NCBI RefSeq assembly: GCF_007993755.1
Contig: NZ_CP042467.1
Span: 1,960,001-2,024,000 of the forward strand
Length of the DNA stretch: 64,000 nt
Reading direction: 5' to 3'
Source: Microvenator marinus
GTDB lineage: Bacteria > Myxococcota_A > Bradymonadia > Bradymonadales > Bradymonadaceae
Each line of letters opens with the position of its first letter. The stretch's first letter is position 1. Position numbers and translations under genes: made by a program. Of the stretch, positions 29,321-37,957 are shown piece after piece. Under the pieces are notes generated by a model, which searched no databases, had not been told where the DNA came from, and saw only the letters and a program-made list of their open reading frames with translations.

Positions 29321-30477
29321 TCCCTTTGGTGCTCCTGATTGGAGCGTGCGATGAGGAAAAACCCCAAAAACCAGTCCCGTACGAACCTCTGAAGCCCAAG
29401 CCCATTGAGGCCAAGCGCGTTGAGCCCTTGGACGTAGAGAACGCCCCTCAACGTACCTTGAAGCTCGGCCCATCTGAGCGTTTTGAAAGTTGTACCGAGA
29501 TCGCGCAAAAGGACGAACGCGTCATCTCGACCCTCGAATGGCGTGAGAATTTTCAAGCCTGGGCTTTAGCCTGCGACGCTGAAGTTGCTCAAAGGGGCGA
29601 GGATGGGCGCTATTACCTAGCGTGGATGGTGAGCCCGAACTCAGCGAACAAAGATCTGCGCGTAGCCGCATGGGATAAAGACGGCGCGTACCTATGGTCT
29701 TTCTTGCTCGATCGCTCGCGTGAGGCCGATGGTTTTCTGGCGAACTTCCGGAAGTCATTTGTCACGGAGCTCGGCCAAAAACATGTGTGCGCGGGAACGC
29801 TTTACGAAGGCGGGACTGACGCCGCATGCGTGGATTGGAAGTCCGGTGAGGTGGAGTGGAGCGGACGCATGCCATTTTGGGCAGGTATGGCGCCTCAAGG
29901 CGTGGGAGGAAGCCTCGTCGTCGCTGACTTGAGCGGAATCTCCGAGCGCTACCCGTACTCGGGGGCTGAGATGCGCCATCGTGCGCTCGACGCATCGGGA
30001 GGCCGCTCTGCGCTTTACGCGAGCAACGACTCTCACCTCTTCTTCTCGCCTCCACGAACCGAAGAACCTCGCCTGATCAAATACGACCTTAAGACTTTCG
30101 AACCACTTTGGATGGTGCCATTGGAGGCTGATGCAGCGCCTGGCCTCGGCACCGTAAGCTCCAAACACAATCTGGTGATCTTCAAGGTAGCCCGAGACTT
30201 GGTCGCCATGAGCACCGAGAATGGGAATGAAGTTTGGCGACTTGAAGTTGGTGAAGATCGACCTTCAATCGCGGAATTCGAAAACGGAATTCTTGTCCTT
30301 AATCGCCATCCAGAGCGAAACAACTCGCTCATCGCAATCTCGGGTGATGGAAAACTGCTCTGGCGCGCTGAGGTGCCGGCCGGAATTCTCTCGGTCCACA
30401 CAGACTCCTCAACCATCCTCTTGCGAAGTGTCCGGGCGTCTCAAAGCATTCTAGAAATCGCCGAGGATTCAGAGTGA
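29293..30477 (+). CDS. PQQ-type beta-propeller lipoprotein
   Basis: The 394-residue protein has a signal peptide with lipobox (LLIGAC) and a Pro-rich linker. It then carries repeated blade motifs ending in a Trp, such as GAYLWSFLLD, GEVEWSGRMP, GNEVWRLEVG and GKLLWRAEVP, typical of PQQ-like propellers such as BamB. It is probably a periplasmic scaffold. I chose the ATG at 29293, which opens directly into the signal peptide; it overlaps the helicase end by 28 nt. The CPBP gene overlaps its stop (GTGA). Confidence 0.85.
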   Translation: MRRLATTFLIPLVLLIGACDEEKPQKPVPYEPLKPKPIEAKRVEPLDVENAPQRTLKLGPSERFESCTEIAQKDERVISTLEWRENFQAWALACDAEVAQRGEDGRYYLAWMVSPNSANKDLRVAAWDKDGAYLWSFLLDRSREADGFLANFRKSFVTELGQKHVCAGTLYEGGTDAACVDWKSGEVEWSGRMPFWAGMAPQGVGGSLVVADLSGISERYPYSGAEMRHRALDASGGRSALYASNDSHLFFSPPRTEEPRLIKYDLKTFEPLWMVPLEADAAPGLGTVSSKHNLVIFKVARDLVAMSTENGNEVWRLEVGEDRPSIAEFENGILVLNRHPERNNSLIAISGDGKLLWRAEVPAGILSVHTDSSTILLRSVRASQSILEIAEDSE

Positions 30478-31571
30478 ATCTGACGAGCCGCGAAATCTTT
30501 CGAGAGGTGCTGAGCACCTTTGGATATGTGCTCGTCGCGATCATCGCTTTCGCCGTGTTGGCGGGATTCATCCCTTTCATCTCGGAGTTGCTCTACGCCA
30601 TCGTCGCATTCATCTTTATCAAGGCCGCTCAGCGCATGATGGACAAGCGTGAGCTGCCAAGCGAGGCCTGTGGAATCACGCATCACGGTATGCTCTCGGG
30701 AATTGCATGGGGGCTCGGCGCAACCCTTATCACCCTGCCCTTTTTCTGGGTCGGATACGTGGTCTGGGAAACCAAGGTCATGGAACGCGAGTACCAATTC
30801 GACCTCGAGAACTACTGGCATTGGCCCATCACGATGGAGGGTGAACCCAAAGGCTGGGGAGAGAGGCCCGGGGTGTGGGTATGGTCGCAAGAGAAGACGC
30901 TTCAGATTGGCCTAAAAAGGGCAGAATCGCCGCATTCATTGACTTTGACATCGACTTCACCCTTCGTCCCTGGGGTCGTGGGGCCAGTGGTTATCAAACC
31001 AGACGCAGCTTTCACATCCAAAACCCCTCAAACCGAATGGCAAATCATCCCTCGTGGCACATCACGAGCGCGGGTCTGGGTGACCCATACCCGTGATTTG
31101 AGCTTGGAGATAAAGCCCACGATCGGCACCGAAGTCTCTTGGACAATCTTCAAGGGCCGCGGAGCCAGTGAGGTCGACGGAGCACTTTTTGAGGCGTCCA
31201 AGGGCCTGTGGTGGATTCTTCTCTGGGTAGCGACTCAGTTTCTTTTGATCGCGTATCCAGAAGAGTATTTCTACCGCGGCTGGATGCAATCGCGGCTTGA
31301 GCTCGCGTGGGAAAAGCGCGCTGAGGAAAGAGGGACGACTGCCAAAGAGTGGTTCGGATTTACGCCGGCTATCTTCTTGACGAGTTTCCTTTTTGGCATC
31401 GGCCATCTGCTGGTTCCCATCGGCGGTGTGTGGATGGTGCAGCGAATGAGCGTGTTCTTCCCGTCGCTGATTTTTGGCTGGCTTCGCCGAAAAACAGGAA
31501 GCATTACAGCCCCAATCGTCTATCACGCGTTTGCCAATCTGATGGTTATCTTCCTGGCTGTCCACTTCTAG
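30474..31571 (+). CDS. CPBP-family intramembrane glutamic protease with extracytoplasmic insert
   Basis: The 365-residue membrane protein has the Rce1/CPBP active-site motifs: EExxxR in PEEYFYRGW (E263, E264, R268), the His in FGIGHLL (H311) and HxxxN in HAFAN (H351, N355). Three hydrophobic helices come first. Residues about 100-240 are a soluble segment with WHWP, Ser/Thr-rich and beta-like stretches inserted before the catalytic core, longer than is typical. It could cleave or sort membrane proteins. The start is GTG overlapping the propeller lipoprotein stop, so the two are coupled. Confidence 0.88.
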   Translation: MNLTSREIFREVLSTFGYVLVAIIAFAVLAGFIPFISELLYAIVAFIFIKAAQRMMDKRELPSEACGITHHGMLSGIAWGLGATLITLPFFWVGYVVWETKVMEREYQFDLENYWHWPITMEGEPKGWGERPGVWVWSQEKTLQIGLKRAESPHSLTLTSTSPFVPGVVGPVVIKPDAAFTSKTPQTEWQIIPRGTSRARVWVTHTRDLSLEIKPTIGTEVSWTIFKGRGASEVDGALFEASKGLWWILLWVATQFLLIAYPEEYFYRGWMQSRLELAWEKRAEERGTTAKEWFGFTPAIFLTSFLFGIGHLLVPIGGVWMVQRMSVFFPSLIFGWLRRKTGSITAPIVYHAFANLMVIFLAVHF

Positions 31572-31600
31572 GGGTGCGGAAGTTTGATCTTCCACTTTTA

Positions 31601-32551
31601 ATGGCAACTCCACCTGCCACTTGCCACTCAAAACCCAAATGGGTCACACATTTAGGGGGGGCCGCGCTGGCACTGGCAAACACCGCCACATTTGAGCAGC
31701 TCGACGACGACGCTCGGCTCGACAAGCGAGGCGCAAAGGCAATCGTAGAGAAGCGGCCGCTGACCTCTCTCGCACAACTCGACAGCCTGCCGTACGTCAA
31801 CGCAGCACAGTTTGAGACCATGCTGACCCTCTCAAAATCTCTCGGCGTCTACGAAGAGATCAAGGTGGACTACCAGTACAACACCCGTGCGGAACGGTTC
31901 ATCGAAGTCAAGACCACCACCGACTGGATCACGGAATCACACGCTTCGACCTCGCCGATGACACCAGATGTTGACCGCTATACTCGACATGACCACTACC
32001 ACTACATCCTCGAGCTGGACAAAGAAGGCAATATCATTGGCGGTGAGTGGGTCGGTGCCTCCAAGACAAGCCACCCAGACTTCTTCTGGTTGCCAACGCG
32101 CGCTATCAGTGGAAACCCACATATTAGCCTCGAAGAAGTTCGCGAAATGGTCAAAGAGAGCCGTGGCGAAGTCTCGGACGGCACTGGCTACAAGAGCTTC
32201 ACCAACACCAATCGCATCGCGATTCCGGACAACGACCCTGTGGGCGCGACTTCGGTTCTCGAGATTGCCGAAGCTGGCGCGGTGCGTGACCTCACCATCG
32301 ACATCGACATTGCGCATACCTACCGCGGCGACCTCGTCATCGAGCTTCAGAAAGATAACGTGAAAGTCTTGATTTGGGACGGAAGCAAAGAAGCCAATGG
32401 CTGGGAAGACAACGTTGTCATCACCTCCGAGTCCGTGGACGGATTCCTTGGCGCCCCGATCACCGGAAACTGGACCTTGACGGTGCGCGACACGGCGGGA
32501 GCTGACGTGGGTGAAGTTGTAAGCTGGGGATTGAACGTCCTCGCGAACTAG
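31601..32551 (+). CDS. HhH-like and P-domain protein
   Basis: The product is about 316 residues. Residues about 15-75 resemble a ComEA/HhH-type segment (LDKRGAKAIVEKRPL, LDSLPYVNAAQFETML). Residues about 80-195 include HYHYILELDKEGNIIGGEW and SHPDFFWLP, reminiscent of the transglutaminase-elicitor family. The C-terminal 110 residues match the proprotein-convertase P-domain: IPDNDPVGATSVLEI, IAHTYRGDLVIEL, GNWTLTVRDTAGAD. P-domain proteins are normally secreted, but the signal peptide here is weak. The start is uncertain: ATG at 31601 or GTG at 31574. It follows the CPBP gene by about 30 nt. Confidence 0.7.
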   Translation: MATPPATCHSKPKWVTHLGGAALALANTATFEQLDDDARLDKRGAKAIVEKRPLTSLAQLDSLPYVNAAQFETMLTLSKSLGVYEEIKVDYQYNTRAERFIEVKTTTDWITESHASTSPMTPDVDRYTRHDHYHYILELDKEGNIIGGEWVGASKTSHPDFFWLPTRAISGNPHISLEEVREMVKESRGEVSDGTGYKSFTNTNRIAIPDNDPVGATSVLEIAEAGAVRDLTIDIDIAHTYRGDLVIELQKDNVKVLIWDGSKEANGWEDNVVITSESVDGFLGAPITGNWTLTVRDTAGADVGEVVSWGLNVLAN

Positions 32552-32565
32552 CTCAAGCAACAATA

Positions 32566-32633
32566 AACCCTGATTCGAGAGTCAGAATGCAAGCAGTCTC
32601 GCTTGCATATCTGGCTCTTCGTGTTTTAGGGTT
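32566..32633. repeat. Long imperfect hairpin downstream of the P-domain gene
   Basis: An 8-bp perfect inner stem, ATGCAAGC (32587-32594) and GCTTGCAT (32601-32608), sits inside an extended stem to about 32577/32619 with a bulge and wobbles. An outer AACCCT/AGGGTT pair lies at 32566-32571 and 32628-32633. No T-run follows, so it is not a clean intrinsic terminator. It could be an RNA structure between the P-domain gene and the acyl-CoA synthetase gene. Confidence 0.5.
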
Positions 32634-32667
32634 CTGCCGCAAACGTGATGACTAAAAGGAGTGCCGC

Positions 32668-34449
32668 ATGGCTAAAGAATTTACAAATCTGGTCGAAATG
32701 TATGAGTCGAGCATCAAGGCTTTTGGACCGAACCCATTGTTCGGAACCAAACGCGACGGCGCCTACAAATGGATGACGTACCAAAAATTTGGTGAGATTA
32801 CAGATTCATTTCGCGGGGCCCTTGCTACGCTCGGTGTCACAAAAGGGGATACCGTAGCCATCATCGCAAACAATCGCGTTGAATGGGCGGTTGCGGCGCA
32901 CGCAACCTACGGACTTGGAGCGCGCTTCTGCCCTATGTACGAGGCGCAGATGCCCAAGGATTGGAAGTACATCTTGAACGACTCCGAGGCCAAAGTCCTC
33001 CTGGTTGCGAACGAGGAAATCTACAAGAAAACGCTTCCCTTTGTGGACGAAATCTCGACCCTTGAAAGGGTGATTTATTTCGACGGCAAGCCCGACCATA
33101 ATGACGCCTACGACGCTCTATTAGAGCATGGCAAACACAACCCGGCAGACCTCGTCTACCCTGAATCCGAGGATATCTGCGGGTTCATCTACACCTCCGG
33201 CACCACCGGAAACCCAAAGGGAGTGCTGCTCTCACACGGTAACATCTGCTCGAACATCAACGGAGTTCAGTCGTTGTTGGACATCGACTCCAATGATGTG
33301 AGCCTCTCATTCCTTCCGTGGGCCCACTCGTTCGGTCAAACCGTTGAGCTGCACGTACTCTTCTCAAAAGGCGCCTCTATGGGCCTTGCGGAGAGCGTGA
33401 ATACCATTCTGCAAAACCTCTCTGAGGTCCGACCTACCCTGCTCTTCAGTGTGCCGCGAATCTTCAACCGAATTTACGACGGCGTTCACAAAAAGATGGA
33501 GGCTGAGGGCGGTATCAAGCACACGCTCTTCACCGCGGGAATGGAGAACTCCGAAAGGCTCCGTGCGGCAGCTGACGCGGGCAAAGACGCGGGCTTCATG
33601 GTGAACCTCAAAGACAAGCTCTTTGATAAAGTTGTTTTCTCGAAGGTTAGAGATCGTTTTGGTGGCCGGCTTCGCTACGCTTTCAGCGGCGGTGCGGCTC
33701 TTGCGCCCGACGTGGCCAAGTTCATCGACAACCTTCACATCACGGTTTACGAGGGGTATGGCCTGACTGAGACTTCGCCCATCGTGACCTGCAACCGGCC
33801 CGGCGCACGTCGCATCGGTTCGGTTGGAAAGCCGCTTCCAGGCGTTGAGGTCATCCTTCAACACGTGGAGGGCTATGACGACCCGAACGTGGGTGAAGTC
33901 TGCGTGAAAGGCCCCAATATCATGAAGGGCTATCATAACTTGCCCGAACAAACGGCGGAAGTTATCGACGAGGATGGCACGTTCCATACCGGCGACCTCG
34001 GCCGCCTGGATGCTGATGGGTTCCTCTACATCATTGGTCGCGTCAAGGAGCAGTACAAACTTGAGAACGGGAAGTACGTGGTTCCTGCGCCGCTTGAGGA
34101 AGAGCTCAAACTCTCACCTTACGTCAATCAAATCATGATTGAAGGCACCAACAAGCCCTACAACGTGGCTTTGGTTGTGCTCGACCAGGACACACTCAAA
34201 GAGTGGTGTGCGGCTAATAATGTAGGTGAGTCGGAAGCCCTTAATCATCCTAAACTTCATGAGACCATGAAGTCCGAGGTCGACCGTGTGGGACACAGCT
34301 TTAAAGGTTATGAAAAGCCCAAGAAGTTCTTGCTCGTTTCCGAAGAGTTCTCCACCGAGAACGATATGCTAACGCCCAAGATGAGCGTGAAGCGACGCGT
34401 GGTGATGGAGAAGTACGGCGAAGCCCTGATGGCGCTCTACAACGAATAA
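32668..34449 (+). CDS. Long-chain acyl-CoA synthetase (FadD-type)
   Basis: This activates fatty acids to acyl-CoA through an acyl-AMP intermediate. The 593-residue protein has the AMP-binding signature YTSGTTGNPKGVLLSHGN, FLPWAHSF, the YGLTETSPI block, RIGSVGKPLPG, FHTGDLGRLDADGFL and a C-terminal GRVKEQYKLENGKYV with the catalytic-loop Lys context. These are the marks of long-chain synthetases. An AAGGAG site precedes the ATG. The small gene at 34449 overlaps its stop by TAATG. Confidence 0.95.
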   Translation: MAKEFTNLVEMYESSIKAFGPNPLFGTKRDGAYKWMTYQKFGEITDSFRGALATLGVTKGDTVAIIANNRVEWAVAAHATYGLGARFCPMYEAQMPKDWKYILNDSEAKVLLVANEEIYKKTLPFVDEISTLERVIYFDGKPDHNDAYDALLEHGKHNPADLVYPESEDICGFIYTSGTTGNPKGVLLSHGNICSNINGVQSLLDIDSNDVSLSFLPWAHSFGQTVELHVLFSKGASMGLAESVNTILQNLSEVRPTLLFSVPRIFNRIYDGVHKKMEAEGGIKHTLFTAGMENSERLRAAADAGKDAGFMVNLKDKLFDKVVFSKVRDRFGGRLRYAFSGGAALAPDVAKFIDNLHITVYEGYGLTETSPIVTCNRPGARRIGSVGKPLPGVEVILQHVEGYDDPNVGEVCVKGPNIMKGYHNLPEQTAEVIDEDGTFHTGDLGRLDADGFLYIIGRVKEQYKLENGKYVVPAPLEEELKLSPYVNQIMIEGTNKPYNVALVVLDQDTLKEWCAANNVGESEALNHPKLHETMKSEVDRVGHSFKGYEKPKKFLLVSEEFSTENDMLTPKMSVKRRVVMEKYGEALMALYNE

Positions 34450-34793
34450 TGAGTCAACGAGTCCTCACATTTACCTTAATCGCGCTGGCCACCTTCTACG
34501 GTGGCCTCGCCTTTTTGGAGGCTCGGCAGGATGAGAGTTTCCGCAAACCCTCCATTGTGCTCAGCGAGGCGTGCGTGCTTGGATGGGCGGACGAGCCACC
34601 TCAGCCGCTTGTGCATTGCGCTTCGAATCCGGACGACCTCTGGCCGGAGAATCCCGATCTACAACGCGAGTATTTACTGAGGGTGGACAGGGCTGCGTGG
34701 ATGTGCCCAGGCAAAGCGGAGCGACTTGCAGAGTGTGCGAGTTATTCTACTCGAACCAAGACAGCATCTCCGAACGTTCCGTCGCCCGAATAG
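34449..34793 (+). CDS. Small membrane-anchored hypothetical protein
   Basis: The 114-residue product starts with a hydrophobic stretch (VLTFTLIALATFYGGLAFL), one membrane anchor or an uncleaved signal. A soluble part with three Cys follows. Its ATG overlaps the synthetase stop (TAATG), which supports translation. It is not a recognised family. The last 52 nt overlap the convergent lipoprotein gene. Confidence 0.55.
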   Translation: MSQRVLTFTLIALATFYGGLAFLEARQDESFRKPSIVLSEACVLGWADEPPQPLVHCASNPDDLWPENPDLQREYLLRVDRAAWMCPGKAERLAECASYSTRTKTASPNVPSPE

Positions 34794-35293
34794 TTCCATG
34801 TTCCGCGGACGCGATTATCGTCACCGTCTCGTTTTCCTTCTGCGATACCGTAGGTCACAGTTTGGTTGTCGACACGGAACTCCCAGCTCGTTGCGAACGT
34901 GTTGTCGAGCCATTGAGTACCACCCAATTGACCACCACCGGCCGGAGTGGTCATAGCCCAGGTACCCGTTGCGTCTTCCGCGTTGACGCGATGCTGAATG
35001 GTGAGCACGGCCACTACGTCTGAGATTTCACCGCCTCCGAGATCCTTTCGGAACTCCCACCGGCCGTTCATGAAGCCAGGGTCATCAATGTTGAGGTCGG
35101 GCTCATCGATATCTGGAGAGTCCATATCGACTTGTTCACCCATGTCCTCGACGGTCGTGGCGTTATTCGAGTTATTGTTATTGTTCGACATATTCACGTT
35201 ATTTTCAGTGAATACGGGTGGGGGAGTACTTTCTTCTTCGCACGCCGTCATGAGTGGCAAAGACACGAGCACCAAACACAGCAATCTTTTCAT
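34742..35293 (-). CDS. Hypothetical lipoprotein with Asn-rich linker
   Basis: The 183-residue product starts at the ATG after an AGAGG site. It has a signal peptide with lipobox (LMTAC), an Asn-rich linker (MSNNNNNSNN) and an acidic Asp-rich stretch. A C-terminal domain of about 90 residues, with GRWEFRKDLGGG, ATGTWAMTTPAGG and VRGTWNYSGDG, has the look of a small beta-barrel or lipocalin-like fold. Function unknown. It is convergent with, and overlaps, the small membrane gene at 34449. Confidence 0.75.
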   Translation of the reverse strand: MKRLLCLVLVSLPLMTACEEESTPPPVFTENNVNMSNNNNNSNNATTVEDMGEQVDMDSPDIDEPDLNIDDPGFMNGRWEFRKDLGGGEISDVVAVLTIQHRVNAEDATGTWAMTTPAGGGQLGGTQWLDNTFATSWEFRVDNQTVTYGIAEGKRDGDDNRVRGTWNYSGDGTFGDAVLVRVE

Positions 35294-35330
35294 TTCTGAC
35301 CTCTTTTTGACTTTACTCATTCTAGCGCCC

Positions 35331-36119
35331 TTAGAAGTTTGTGCCAAATCCAACGCTCGCGCCCCCGCGTTGAGGGGATACGTAGATCTGGGCTTGCTCT
35401 TCTTCGGAACCAAGCAATTCGATGATGATTAGGGTGAGCCCGACTGCGCCCGCACCGGCACCCGCATAGAGCAGAATCTTGCCCGTGGATTGATCGGATT
35501 CAATCTGGTTCTTAAGCTCCGAGAACCGGGCAGGGTCACCGCCTGCGGCCTCGGCCTCTAGTTGGTCGATTTGGTCGGCAAGTGGCGCGTTGACAAGGAG
35601 TGCACCGACGCCGAGGCCTGCCCCAATCGCTGTCAGGCCGACACCCGTCCAACCCAAGGCACCAAAACCACCGCCTTTTGCAGGTTCCACCGGGTCGGGC
35701 TCCACAATCGACTTCTCTTCGACTTTCGCGATCTGACTCATTTGAGTGGCATTTTGATCGGAGTTTAGGCGGATGCGAAACGCGTTCATTCTGGCGTAGT
35801 TTCTAATCGCCACCTCGTCAGGCAAACCACCTTCTCGCTCCGCTCTCTCCGCGGCTTTGAGAGCCTCTTCGATATTGTCCATCTTCGCGTAAGAGAGTGA
35901 GATATTGTAGAGAAACATCGGGTTCGGGGCGAGGTTATACCCCTTGAGGAACTCCACGATGGCCTTGGAGTACTCGCCCTGAGTGTACCATTCGGCGCCC
36001 TTCTCGAAGTGCTTCTGAGCGATGGCAACCGGGTCATCCTGGGCCATCGATACGCTCGGAATCGCCAACGAAATCAGGAGCGCGAGTGAGAGTTTGCGTA
36101 GGTGATGAGTCACGTTCAA
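35331..36119 (-). CDS. Exported TPR protein with transmembrane segments
   Basis: The 262-residue product has a signal peptide (ending near SVSMAQD), TPR-like helices (residues about 30-110, AIAQKHFEKGAEWYTQGEYSKAIVEF and MFLYNISLSYAKMDN-type repeats), a linker, and two Gly-rich hydrophobic stretches around 150-175 and 215-235. The C-terminus is basic and Gly-rich. Its TTG start overlaps the kinase stop by 4 nt (TTGA); a GTG two codons later is an alternative. Coupling suggests that it works with the PEGA kinase, perhaps at the envelope. Confidence 0.75.
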   Translation of the reverse strand: MNVTHHLRKLSLALLISLAIPSVSMAQDDPVAIAQKHFEKGAEWYTQGEYSKAIVEFLKGYNLAPNPMFLYNISLSYAKMDNIEEALKAAERAEREGGLPDEVAIRNYARMNAFRIRLNSDQNATQMSQIAKVEEKSIVEPDPVEPAKGGGFGALGWTGVGLTAIGAGLGVGALLVNAPLADQIDQLEAEAAGGDPARFSELKNQIESDQSTGKILLYAGAGAGAVGLTLIIIELLGSEEEQAQIYVSPQRGGASVGFGTNF

Positions 36120-37879
36120 AGATCCAATGCAGGAAGGTTGATCTTGGTTTTGGGCTTTTCTTTTTCAGGTTCTGGAGCCTTCTCAACTGTCTTCTTAGGC
36201 TCCGGGCGTTTTTCTACTCTTCGTGTCGGCTGAGTCTTTTTCGGCTCTGGCTCCTCAACGACTTTGGGCGCCGGCTCCAGAGAAGCCACGAACGTAGAAG
36301 CATCTACCCAAACTTCGGGTTGGAAAGACTGAAACTCGAAAGGATCAGAGGTTTTGCCGTCGCGCACCACACGGATAGTCAGCGGGAACTTGACCTCATC
36401 CTCGTTGATATTCAAAGGCGCAAGACCCATCTGTTTGCCGTTGACCATGAGCGCTAGCCCTTCTGGCTTGGTCTGAATTCTGTACCGACGGCTCATCTTG
36501 GCCACTTCTTGGGCCTTTTCGATCGCAGGCTCAGGAGTTGGCTCGGCGGTGGCGATCGCGGGTTCACTGGTTGTTTCTGGAGGCTCTTCAACGGCGACTT
36601 CGTCGGGCCCTTGGAAAGCCGAATACGTTGCCATCGCGATGATGAGCACAAGCAAGAAGGAGATACCGCCGATGACGACTTTCTTGGAATCAGAAGGGGC
36701 GTCCTGAATTCCAGACGGGTCGCGGTAGAACTCTCGACTCCCCGTGATATCACGGGGGTTTGTGAAAGTTCCGGAAATCTCCCTGCTAGGCTCACCATTA
36801 GGGGAAATGTCTGCTTGAGTACGGCTCACCGCCGAAATCTGCGGTGTCGTGTGCCGAGGCGGACGGTCGTGTGTGGCATCGACAGGCATGATTTCGTCGG
36901 AGACGTCGACCATATCGTCATATCGGGGCGCCTCTTCGAAGACATGAGTGGGCTCCGAGGGCTCAAAAAGCCCCTTGATGCCAGCCTCATCCCATGTTTC
37001 CAGAGCTTCAAGCACTTCAGAGCAAGTAGTAAAGCGCTGTTCAACGTCCTTTGCCATCATCTTGTTAACCACGCGACGAAGCCCCTCGGGGACATTCGTC
37101 ATGGGTGGAAGGGCAAACGACGTCGGGTCCAATTGCTTGCCGATAATCGTGACGCTGCTGTTGGACTCGATGGCCTTTCGTCCCATCAAGAGCTCGTAGG
37201 CCACAAGCCCCATGCTGTAGACATCACTGCGTGGGCTGAGGTCTTCGCCACGAATCTGCTCAGGAGACATATAGCGAGGTGTACCAATGAGAGCGCCGTC
37301 AGCCGTGAGATCTGCCTTGACTTGCGAGCCCGTCATCTTCGCGATCCCGAAGTCCAGGAGCTTGACTTGGTCCGGGCGTCCCACGTGCTCGAAGACCATG
37401 ATATTTCCAGGCTTGATGTCGCGGTGCAACATCCCAAGAGCGTGGGCTTCTTCCAGACTTGAGAGAACCTGGCGCAAAATCTTAACGGCGCGGGCGGGCG
37501 CAAGGGGCGCCTCGGTCGCGATGAGCTTTGAGAGGCTAACACCGTTGACGTACTCAAAGACCATGTAGAGTAGGCCCGTGTTGGTCCGCCCATAATCAAA
37601 CATCGTGATGGTATGAGGGTCGCGAAGCTTGGAGACCACACGAGCCTCCTGATTGAAACGCTCGACGAGTTTCTCGTCGTAATTGCCCTCTTCGCCCGGT
37701 GTAAGAATCTTCAGCGCTACTTCGCGTCCAAGGTCCTCTTGGTGAGCCTTGTAAACGCGCGCGAAGCCACCCGCCCCGATCATGGGCCCCACTCGGTAAC
37801 GCCCCTCAAAAAGCTCTCCACTCTTAGGGAACGTAGCTCCTGAGGTGCTTTTCAGGCGTGTGTTCGAATCTTCGCCCAT
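36116..37879 (-). CDS. Hanks-type Ser/Thr protein kinase with PEGA domain
   Basis: The 587-residue kinase has a Gly loop (IGAGGFARVYKA), ATP Lys K57, HRDIKPGN (152-159), DFG (176-178) and activation segment GTPRYMSPEQ, so it should be active. After a 100-residue linker comes one membrane helix (about 405-425), then a PEGA-type extracytoplasmic domain (about 465-545, with PEGLALMVNGKQMGLAPL) and a Pro/Lys/Glu-rich tail. It would sense or bind at the envelope. The TPR gene follows with a 4-nt overlap. The gene diverges from the methyltransferase-like gene across 78 bp. Confidence 0.93.
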   Translation of the reverse strand: MGEDSNTRLKSTSGATFPKSGELFEGRYRVGPMIGAGGFARVYKAHQEDLGREVALKILTPGEEGNYDEKLVERFNQEARVVSKLRDPHTITMFDYGRTNTGLLYMVFEYVNGVSLSKLIATEAPLAPARAVKILRQVLSSLEEAHALGMLHRDIKPGNIMVFEHVGRPDQVKLLDFGIAKMTGSQVKADLTADGALIGTPRYMSPEQIRGEDLSPRSDVYSMGLVAYELLMGRKAIESNSSVTIIGKQLDPTSFALPPMTNVPEGLRRVVNKMMAKDVEQRFTTCSEVLEALETWDEAGIKGLFEPSEPTHVFEEAPRYDDMVDVSDEIMPVDATHDRPPRHTTPQISAVSRTQADISPNGEPSREISGTFTNPRDITGSREFYRDPSGIQDAPSDSKKVVIGGISFLLVLIIAMATYSAFQGPDEVAVEEPPETTSEPAIATAEPTPEPAIEKAQEVAKMSRRYRIQTKPEGLALMVNGKQMGLAPLNINEDEVKFPLTIRVVRDGKTSDPFEFQSFQPEVWVDASTFVASLEPAPKVVEEPEPKKTQPTRRVEKRPEPKKTVEKAPEPEKEKPKTKINLPALDL

Positions 37880-37957
37880 GTACGGTCTTGCTCTTAAATT
37901 GGATTTCTTATTCTCCCGTCACCTTAGCAATACACTCGAACCTGCGCAAGATTCCCA

